From assembly GCF_954871325.1 (NCBI RefSeq), contig NC_088776.1:10912052-10976051 (forward strand): a stretch of DNA of 64,000 nucleotides, read 5' to 3'. Position 1 is the stretch's first letter, and every line of letters begins with the position of its first letter. Shown piece after piece: positions 56,186 through 64,000 of the stretch. Origin of the DNA: Gordionus sp. m RMFG-2023 (Eukaryota > Nematomorpha > Gordioida > Chordodea > Parachordodidae). A program made the position numbers and the translations under genes. Under the pieces are notes generated by a model. It saw only the letters and a program-made list of their open reading frames with translations, searched no databases and was not told the origin of the DNA.

Positions 56186-58185
56186 ACATTTTGAGGTTAT
56201 TGGATGGAAGATTGAGAATAATTTTGCTGCTAATATACAGATTGTTTGATTTGTACAAACCTCTTTTCACCAGATTGCCGAAAAATTTGCAATACCTTTC
56301 CTTATGCCACGTCTTTTCTAAAAATCTTCTTAACACTAATATTCATCTAGATTTGTCATTATTGTATCCAAATTTAGATTTCAACTATTTCTTAACCTAT
56401 GTAGAATGGTAAAGGTTGAAAGTATATGTGTAAAAGAGGTTTTGCCAAGATAAGATTGGACGAAAAATTTACTGCAATAAAAACTATAGGTATTTACCTT
56501 ATGCTTCACTACTAATCCTCCTTAAAAAATGATCTCTCACGTGTTATTTTATTAAAAATAACGCGTTTTGAGAAAATTCATTTCCCAGATTTCTAATACC
56601 TACTCATTCGCAAAAATATCTTCATTACCAGGGTCTTGCTTAAATTTTTTCTGCCTTTAAATTTTTTAGTTTGCCCCAGTTTATATCGAAATTTTTCCGA
56701 TATTTTATACAAAAAAAATATATGTACCGAGTTTGAATATAAGGCCATCTATTATAATCAGGAATCCAATTACGAATATCAATTCAGGTTTCTTTCGATT
56801 CCTAAATATAATAATATCGGTTCGGGTTGAATCTTTAAAAACTAGTCAAATCTTTTTGCATACAAGCATGTTAGTAAGGAAAATATTCACATTTTTTTAA
56901 ATTTTATTACTAAATATTCTCTAAATATTTTCAAGATTCTTCTGTCAAATTATAATTAAGAGGAAAAATAAATTTTATGGCTGAGAACACTTCTATATAC
57001 TCACCTAGCTAGCTGGTGCCGTCAAATAGCAATATCTAAAAACAATTACTGATATCTATCAGTCTCTCAAAATCAAAACTGATTATTAATCATATCAAAA
57101 AGTTCAAATTTCAAGCCAATTCACAGCTATTTTTAGAGATTCGGGTGACAAATTTTTTAACGGCTCATGTTCGGTAATACAGATTCAGTTTGAATCCCTA
57201 TTTATAATAAAATAGAGTTCTTTCATGATAAAACCCTTACCGCTCGAATTTATAAACCATCATAATTAATATTTGTATATAAATTTTGGGTCTTTTCCAC
57301 TATTGTAAAAAAAGCCAGAAGGCTTTAAACATTATTTAAAGGTTACGTGAAAATTTAAACTTCATATTAAATAATATAAATTCTGATGAAGATATGGAAA
57401 AGAAAAGAGGGGGATGAGTAAAGCCTGGCGACGCCTATTAAAGAGCCTAGAATTTTGTATAGCCTGCCAGATGGTCCAAGAAATATTAATGCTATATTTC
57501 CTTCCTATTCTTGTTTTTTGTCTAATTGAATATCACAAATATAAAAAGGTGCTATTTATTTCTCCAATATTTAATTTCGAAAATTACAGTATTTATAAAA
57601 ATATTTTTTTAGTAATAATAACAATTTTTGCCAGAATTTTATTAATTTTACCAGTATAAATAATAATATGTCAATATATTAGGGTTCAGTAAATATATAC
57701 ATTTTTTTCAGGATTTTAATAGATTTGTCAGTAAATATATAATTTTCCAATATATTAATTGAATATTTAGTAGATATATTATCATTTTCCCATCATTTTA
57801 ATACTATCATACGAATAAAATACATTATATTAAATTGATTCACCATTTAAATAAATTATTATTTTTAAAAAAATTTTGATCCCAAATATAAAATTAACTA
57901 TAAAATGTCTAATTTTTTAAAATTGACACATATTTCTTAGCTTCTTATATTGCTTTATGTCAAAATATAAAACGCCATCTTGCGAATTTACATTTTATTA
58001 TCATTTTTATATTGTATTAAAATTAAATATATTCAGTTTAAATTTAATACTTTTTTATATAATTTTAATAAAAGTTAAAACTTATTAATAAAGTATAAAC
58101 TTTAATGAAGAATCGAGTATTGGTAGTCTGTATTCCGATGAATTGCTTTGTAGAATGGATGTTAGTAGTAGGAATTTAGCTCAAT
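56186..58185. other. Intergenic AT-rich DNA, no gene recognised
   Basis: Fragments such as TCGGTTCGGGTTGAATC (about 56817) and AGTTTGAATCCCTA (about 57190) look like decayed transposon ends, but none pair convincingly. A slightly less AT-rich stretch at 57400-57490 (reading SKAWRRLLKSLEFCIACQM) has no known match that I can recall. Confidence 0.4.
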
Positions 58186-58189
58186 TTAA

Positions 58190-58725
58190 ATATAAGAATT
58201 TAATTAATCAAGTGAAAAAAGTTTCCTTATTTGATAAAATAATATGAAAAAAATCCATCATAAGTAAAATAAAACTGATTTCTTTTTTTAAATAACAAAT
58301 TTTTATAATGTAAAAATAACTGATTAAAATGTATTTTTCTCATGAGCTTTATATATAAAAAAATATATCTTTATTTATAAAATTTAAATCAATTACGGTT
58401 ATAAAACATAGCTGCAAACTCATATTAACAATTTAAAATTAATATAAATTGAGAAGTGGGGAAAATCTTGTCCTGAGAATGTATTCGCTAATAGTCTGTC
58501 TTGTCGTCGGTAGTATGATAATAATATTTTAGAATGTGAATAAAGTCTTTTATTAAATAACAAATTTAATAATGTAAAAATAACTGATTAAAGTATAATT
58601 TTCTCATGAGCTTTATATATAAAAAAAATTTATCTTTATTTATAAAATGTAAATCAATTAGGGTTATAAAACATAGCTGCAAACTCATATTAACAATTTA
58701 AAAGTAATATAAATTGAGTAATAAT
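58190..58725. repeat. Direct duplication, two units of about 260 bp
   Basis: 58285-58455 recurs at 58545-58720 with few differences (TCTCATGAGCTTTATATATA, AACATAGCTGCAAACTCATA, ATATAAATTGAG). The interval before each copy also has related text (TAGTCTGTATTCCGATG against TAGTCTGTCTTGTCG), so the duplicated unit probably includes it. Confidence 0.75.
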
Positions 58726-58879
58726 AAAAATAAAAGTTAATATAGAACACACTTTGTTACAAATATGTAACAAACTTAATTAATAAAGTATATAGATATA
58801 TGGCAAAATTTACAGATTACCTAGGCATTTACAGTTGAATCAAACGTAGTGCAATTTCATTTTAATTTTTTTAAATATA

Positions 58880-59080
58880 CCGGGGAAGAGCATCAAAATT
58901 TTTTCCGGCTGACCCTAAAAATTTTTTATAAAATGTAACAGGGCGGCTGTATATTTTAAAACCGAATATTTTAAATCGCCATTATTAGCTAAAAAAAAGT
59001 TAAAAATAAATGTAACATATTTTAAAAAAATCCGGGCCTTGCAAATGGCACCTCTACAGGTCTCTGATTATATTTGAAGA
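58880..59080. mobile_element. GGGCC-type MITE relative, inverted orientation
   Basis: Contains ATTTTAAATCGCCATTATTA with AGCT, ATCCGGGCCTTGCAAATGG and the end CAGGTCTCTGATTA. Complemented, it follows the copy at 28917-29121 (CAGAGACCTG, AGCTAATAATGGCGATTT). Its left end near CCGGGGAAGAGC is diverged. Confidence 0.6.
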
Positions 59081-59345
59081 TTTTTAGTATGCAAATTTTA
59101 ATTGTTACAGTTAGTAGAATTGAAAATATAAGATTTTGATAAAAAAAAATTTAATTACTTTTTTTTGCAATAAAATTTTAAAAGATTTAATTTTCTCTTT
59201 GAACAAAGTTAATTAAATAATATTCCTTCCTGCTACAATTTCTTATTATAACAGTGGCAACAATAGAGGATTTAAAGTTTTTTTAAAAAAAATAAAATAA
59301 TTAAGGACTTCCTTATTCAGTCTAATTCCAAAATCTTCTTCTTTA

Positions 59346-59822
59346 TCAATGATATGGTCCCACAGTCGTGGGGATTGTTTTGATAAGTTTCTTCCATCTT
59401 GATCGAGTAAGGGCCATGTCCTGATTTATCTTCCTAGTCATCATAACTTTGTCTACTTGACCTTTCCACGTAACACGAGGTCGTCCTCTTCCTCTCTTCC
59501 CCGACACCTCCATTTCCAATACTTTTCGATTTACATCATTCTTCTCCCTTCTTAGTATATGACCATACCATCTTAACCGATATTCGTTTACCAAGCCCGC
59601 CATAGGTTGAATACCCATTTTTGCTCTGAGACAGTCATTCGTCATATGGTCGAGTTTAGTATACACCAAGCTCCACCGTGTCATTCTCATCTCCGTGGCT
59701 TGTAATAACTTTTCTTCCGTAGAGTTTAATGCCCATGTTTCACTTCCATAGAGTAACACCGGTCTTACGATGGATTTGTAAGCTTTACTTTTCAACCATA
59801 TTGGCATCTTCTTGTCGCACAT
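59346..59822 (-). pseudogene. RTE LINE ORF2 C-terminal segment
   Basis: 158 open codons ending at the natural C-terminus. It starts just inside the deletion junction: upstream linker sequence (KVLKIVSNV) leads into MPIWLKSKAYKSIVRPVLLY. The open frame and TSD suggest a fairly recent copy. Without the catalytic core it cannot encode RT. Confidence 0.8.
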
Positions 59823-60570
59823 TACTGACTATTTTAAGGACTTTGACATCGCGACTTTTCTTCTCCCTTATCTTGGCCAATTTGTACATAAACCTGTCGC
59901 CCCCTTTATGATCCAGTTTGTTTGCCATCTTGGTGGACGCAGCATTCTTCGCTTTTACAACGGTCTTCTTCCCAGCTCTCTTTGCCTCCCTATAATCTTT
60001 GTAATCCTCCGACTTTTTAGATTTATGCCACCGTCTATATAGAATTTTCTTTCTCGATGAAATCCCTAACCGATTGATCCCACCATAATAGTTCCCTATT
60101 CAAAGCCTTGCCTTCTTTGTTCTGTCCTAGAATCTGAATCGCCGTTTCCTTCGTCTCTCAATCTTCGTCTACGTTTCTTTCTAACTTCCTGGCACCCAAG
60201 AGTGTGGAGGCTTTCGGGTGGTATTTATCGTTCGTTGGCATGTCCTTTAGCATTTCATACCTAATTTGAGGTTCTTAAACCTTTCTTCTTTCCGGAAACC
60301 CTTTTTTTCAAGATCCATGACAAGTAGACGATGTTGCCTGGTGATTTCTTCTCCCTGTATTACCTTGCAATCTTTGATCCTCTATTAATCCTTTCGCCCT
60401 ATAAGCAGATAGTCAATTTGACTAAAATGCTTTCCACGTCTATAAGTCACAATATGATCTTCACTCTTTTGAAAATAAGTGTTAACGATCGCCATGTCAA
60501 ATGCTTGAGATACTTGGATAAGTTATTCCCTTTCCCTGTTCTTCAGACCATGCCCATAACCTCCATGATT

Positions 60571-61050
60571 TCATTTATACCCGAGACGATCTTTTCCTAT
60601 GAGGGCGTTGAAGTCCGCCCCAATAATTAGCTTTTCTTCCTGTCGTATTCCTTGAATCTCTTTTTCCAATGAATCGAAGAATATATCTTTCTCTAATTCC
60701 ATACACCCAATTTGAGAAGCATATACGTGCACATAACGGTTAGGAGGCCTCCTTGATCTGCAATCTTCACCCACATTAACCTGTCTGAACATCGTTTGAC
60801 TTCCACCACCTTGTCCTTGTATGATTCGCTTAGAACGATACCGACCCCGTTTCTACGATTTGGTGACCCACTGTAAAATAACTTGTATCCCTCTCCTAAC
60901 TCCCGAGCTTTAGTTCCATTTCATCTCGTCTCTTGTAGGCAGGCGATGAGTACCTTTCTTCTTTTTAGCATTTGTGCGACCTCGAATCTTTCCCGTCAAC
61001 ATACCCACATTCCAGTATGTTATTCGCATTCTATTCACAACTAACTTCCT
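60571..61050 (-). pseudogene. RTE LINE endonuclease domain, decayed
   Basis: APE-type endonuclease pieces: RITYWNVGMLTGK (start), VHVYASQIGCMELEKDIFFD, KLIIGADFNALIGKDRLGYK. Frames change between the pieces. The GADFN motif holds a conserved catalytic Asp and Asn. Confidence 0.7.
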
Positions 61051-61289
61051 TAACCGCCTTCGTTGTGAGTCAGGCGATAACCCTAGCGTATTATTCGCAT
61101 TGCACGGGCGGGAGATGCAGTGCGCGTCGTTTGTGGAGGACGCCCTAGCTTTCTGTTGTAGAGTTTTATTTGAAACTATCATCATTTGGAGTGGGTTTTT
61201 ACAGCCGGTTTTCTACCTGACGCTAACCCTCCACTTTTTGAACACGGACTTGGGACCGTCGTCTGTAATGTTAGTCTAATTCCAAAATA

Positions 61290-61915
61290 ATATTTTAAAT
61301 GGATAACGGTAAATAAAAAAGTAAATATTATATTGTTATTGTTGATTATTTAGTATATAATTTTAGAAAGATTAAAATTTTTTAATAAGTACATCTTAAG
61401 GAATATGTATTTAACACAAATTGATTCGAGTTTTTTGGGTGAAAATTGGTTTTTGATATTAATGTTATGTATCCCTCTGAGTTTTACTGTAGGGTTAAAT
61501 GTAAATAGATATACTGGATATATAAAATAGAGAGAAAGATGATAGAAGAAATGAGAAAAATAGTTTATTACGTTGTGCCGTATAAGTCCGAATAGAAAGC
61601 AAAACTCCGAGTATAATAATTTTATTGAATTTCCCACACAAAAAAAATGAATAATTTTATTTCAAAATTTATATATACTATTACAACCAAAAAAAAATAT
61701 ATTAAAAACAAAAATAAAATAGTTAATAATAATAATTTTATAATATTTCGCTTCCCTTTTATAGGGAAGCGCATAAAATACAATTTCATTATGATTCAAC
61801 AAAACTTAATTTTTATATCTAAAAATAAAATAAAACAAAATATTAAAATACGGTCTAATAATGAACCGGCACAATTTATTTATTAATGTTCACGCAATAA
61901 ATATTATCAAATATG
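61290..61915. other. AT-rich DNA between the RTE LINE and gag fossil
   Basis: Lysine/isoleucine/asparagine-rich short frames only. TTCGCTTCCCTTTTATAGGG then AAGCGC near 61748 forms a small hairpin (CGCTTCCCTTTTATAGGGAAGCG). Confidence 0.4.
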
Positions 61916-61919
61916 TCAC

Positions 61920-62312
61920 TCATTTATGACATTTCCCCCCTTTATCGGACCTCGTTGGCTCCAACAACTGCCTATATTCCTCTTCTCCTACCCGTAACAC
62001 TGGCGTGTCCGGCGCCATTCGTTGATATGATTGTATTGCTCTGTTATCGGAAGATGCGGACGTTGGCTCCGACTCCTTCCAGGTTCGCCCTCCCATAGTA
62101 TCAAACCGTTCCTTGGGACACCACCGGCGGATATGTCCCGCCATTCCACAACCATAACATATCACCCTGTCTCTTTCTTCACGTACCGTTTCCCTTGAGT
62201 GCTCTGATGGTCTTCTCTTCCCCTCCATTGATCTCGTGCCTTCCTGGGCTAAAGCCCTCCATTCACTAGCAAGCGGTTCCATATCCGCACTAATTATCGT
62301 ATTTCGCATCAA
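61920..62312 (-). mobile_element. Ty3/gypsy gag fossil with zinc knuckle
   Basis: 130 residues on the - strand, with SMEGKRRPSEHSRETVREER then a CCHC knuckle CYGCGMAGHIRRWCPKERF. This is the nucleocapsid end of gag. Less AT-rich than its surroundings, as is the integrase piece at 63547-64000, which suggests the same or a related element. Partial. Confidence 0.75.
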
Positions 62313-62329
62313 ATGAGTACCCAGGTCTA

Positions 62330-63540
62330 CATATCTATATCACATAATCATTTACCTTCTCTTATTATTATTTTTTTTTTCTCTGCTTTCCCCCTTTTCT
62401 TCCCTCCCCTTTCCTCATCACTCTCCTTGCATATATATATATAACGACTTACTTATTAATAATCGGCATACCGAATAAAATGATATTTTCCTCTACCGAA
62501 TAAAATTATGAATTTTATGTTTTCTTCTTCTCTTACTTATTCAAAATTTTCCTTTTCTCAACACTCTCTTACTCGTAAATCATTTCCTTTATATTTCAAT
62601 ACCCCATCTCCCTAACTCTATTTTTTTTCTCTCTTTCTCTCTCTATTTTCGTTAACAGAAAAACTTTTATTAATTTTATTATATTTTTTATCATTTAACC
62701 TTAACTCCTACTATTTTTCTCTTAAGAAAAATTAAAAACAACAAACAACCATTACTCCCTTTATTAACATCTTATTATTATTATTATTATTTTTTCCTTT
62801 TAATTCACTCTTCCCTGCCAACAAAATACAACATTATAATATAAAAAACATTATAATACAAATCACTCAACCCTAACCCCGTTATTTTTTTTTTTACTAT
62901 TACTTTTTGTTTTTTTTTTTTTTAAATTCATTTTTACTTTTCTCAATACTTCTCTTTATTACATCATCCCATCCACCTATTCCCATTATTCATACCCATT
63001 CTATTCCTGCCTCCGCCCCTCCGTTTACCACAAGAACCTTCAACTATTTTCGCTTCAATATTATTCCGCCGCTTATTCCTTCTTCGTTACCGGTTTATTC
63101 CACCAAATATATTTCGAAAATTTATTTTACTTAATATACACTTTCAAAACCCTTTTCCCTTTACATTATTTTATTTAACCTAAACTTCCAAAAAATATAT
63201 TTTTTTTTAATAATTTTATTTCTCCTTAATTTATTTAATTCAACATTTTTTTAAACATTTCTCTAATATTTATTTCAGCTCCACCAAATTTCACAAAAAA
63301 AAAAAACAATTCAAAAAAAACAATTTTCCTTTTACTATTTTACTCTGATACATTATAATTTTTCTTTACAATTTGACTCGATCATACTTTGACTTATATT
63401 CCCACCTTATATATATATATACCCCTCTTTATATCATACTTCCCCTTTCCCTTCCGCCTTCCGGAACGACCACCTACACCACCCCCGTGACCTTGACCTA
63501 TATATATTTTTTTAACTTCGGACCTCTCGTTGACCTCTTG
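62330..63540 (-). mobile_element. Probable LTR and leader of the Ty3/gypsy fossil, G-depleted on the + strand
   Basis: Noncoding, strongly pyrimidine-rich on the + strand and nearly free of G (I count about 17 G in 62341-62940). It lies between the integrase end (right) and a gag (left), both on the - strand, where an LTR plus leader is expected. I could not fix the LTR borders. Confidence 0.45.
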
Positions 63541-63546
63541 CCCCTG

Positions 63547-64000
63547 TCACTTTCGCCCCGCTTCCGTTCCTCTGCGTATCTGATCTTCATGTCTCACACC
63601 AACCTTACCATCCTGAAAACGGACCCGACTTAACTTTTTTCCCACCTTTTCCATCACAACTCCGGCTCGCCATTTCTCCTTTTCACCATATACCCTCGCC
63701 CACACCGACTGTCCCACCATAAACTTTGCTGGTCCCTCCTCCTCCCGTTCTCTCCTCGGACCCTCAGACTCTGGCCTCAGAGCATCTAACCCAATCCTCG
63801 TTCTGCGCCCTAAAAACTTCTCTGCTGGAGACAAATCCTCTCCCCTCCTACTATTATTATAATACATCACCGACGTCCATACTTCTCCTTTCCCATACTT
63901 TGCCTTTCGTAACCAATCTTTCACCAACCCCACCATCCGCTCTGCCTGCCCATTGGAGCTTGGGTGGTATGGAGGAGATAAAATATGCCGTATCCTATTT
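63547..64000 (-). mobile_element. Ty3/gypsy integrase C-terminal part, cut by the window edge
   Basis: The - strand reads ILSPPYHPSSNGQAERMVG at the right edge, the integrase catalytic-core end with the conserved Glu. Then follow SPAEKFLGRRTRIGLDALRP and FMVGQSVWARVYGEKEKW, ending RVRFQDGKVGVRHEDQIRRG, the C-terminal domain. The rest of pol lies right of the window. This part looks open; whether the element is whole cannot be judged here. Confidence 0.88.

Larger units (their letters stand above)
59336..61271 (-). mobile_element. RTE-clade LINE, both ends kept, RT core deleted
   Basis: Flanked by a 16-bp direct repeat AGTCTAATTCCAAAAT (59320-59335, 61272-61287). On the - strand, right to left: leader, then MRITYWNVGMLTGKIRGR (endonuclease start, about 61035), LIIGADFNALIGKDRLGY (about 60600), FQKSEDHIVTYRRGKHFSQI (about 60440), the linker EAKRAGKKTVVKAKNAAS and MYKLAKIREKKSRDVK (about 59970-59840). 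The last part is the RT C-terminus, KSIVRPVLLYGSETWALN, LRWYGHILRREKNDV and KRGRGRPRVTWKGQVDKVM (59346-59822). RT blocks 1-7, including the YADD box, are absent. Length 1.94 kb against about 3.2 kb for full RTEs. The tail is GATAAAGAAGAAG. Confidence 0.88.

Noticed and set aside
57414-57659. 81-codon frame starting MSKAWRRLLKSLEFCIACQ
   Set aside because: Only the first 30 residues look protein-like; the rest is AT-driven hydrophobic sequence. No splice context or homologue recognised.
59729-61279. Several + strand frames of 60-101 codons
   Set aside because: Antisense to the RTE LINE on the - strand.

Overview
The window looks like one stretch of a very AT-rich, intron-containing eukaryotic genome packed with transposable elements. 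Two host genes are recognisable, both on the + strand and both encoding tRNA-modifying enzymes. They are a CDK5RAP1-type radical-SAM tRNA methylthiotransferase (exons from 18868 to at least 32445; the 5' exons are not visible) and a complete 17-exon NSUN2-type tRNA m5C methyltransferase (42150-53574; 805 aa). The proteins resemble animal homologues: NSUN2 has KRCYLLVHQ after motif II, and CDK5RAP1 has the 'SKGFTLNYK' segment after the LLGQNVNS motif. They are clearly diverged, which suggests a fast-evolving metazoan. I cannot name the species from sequence alone.

Layout. 1-1075: AT-rich, with a gag-like fossil. 1076-3685: a GGGCC-rich MITE split by a hAT transposon, both with exact 8-bp target-site duplications (TSDs). 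3694-5460: AT-rich, with a degenerate minisatellite. 5463-7700: hAT remnants and two MITEs. 7823-15180: at least four copies of one LINE family, three of them forming an inverted cluster. 15290-18420: unassigned DNA, then the 5' half of a hAT element that itself carries a GGGCC MITE. 18868-32445: CDK5RAP1 exons. Their introns hold inverted hAT copies (20990-24031), a 5-kb hAT (25061-30126) with a Helitron and two further MITE-like elements inside it, and a LINE 3' end. 32731-36748: nested hATs. 39190-41990: a LINE copy arranged as in twin priming, whose 3' tail ends about 160 bp before the NSUN2 start codon. 42150-53632: NSUN2 and its poly(A) signal. 53722-56177: a MITE and a hAT that contains a Ty3/gypsy fossil. 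58190-59080: a direct duplication and another GGGCC element. 59336-61271: an RTE LINE missing its reverse-transcriptase core but with both ends and a 16-bp TSD. 61920-64000: Ty3/gypsy fossils running off the right edge.

The two intact-looking genes act on tRNA: CDK5RAP1 on adenosine 37 of (mainly mitochondrial) tRNAs, NSUN2 on cytosines of the variable-loop region. Every large intron or intergenic gap I could interpret is built from transposons. Two patterns recur: transposons arranged as imperfect inverted duplications (four loci), and LINE copies that keep both ends but have lost the middle (two families). All similarity calls are from reading the sequence by eye; no database search was run.
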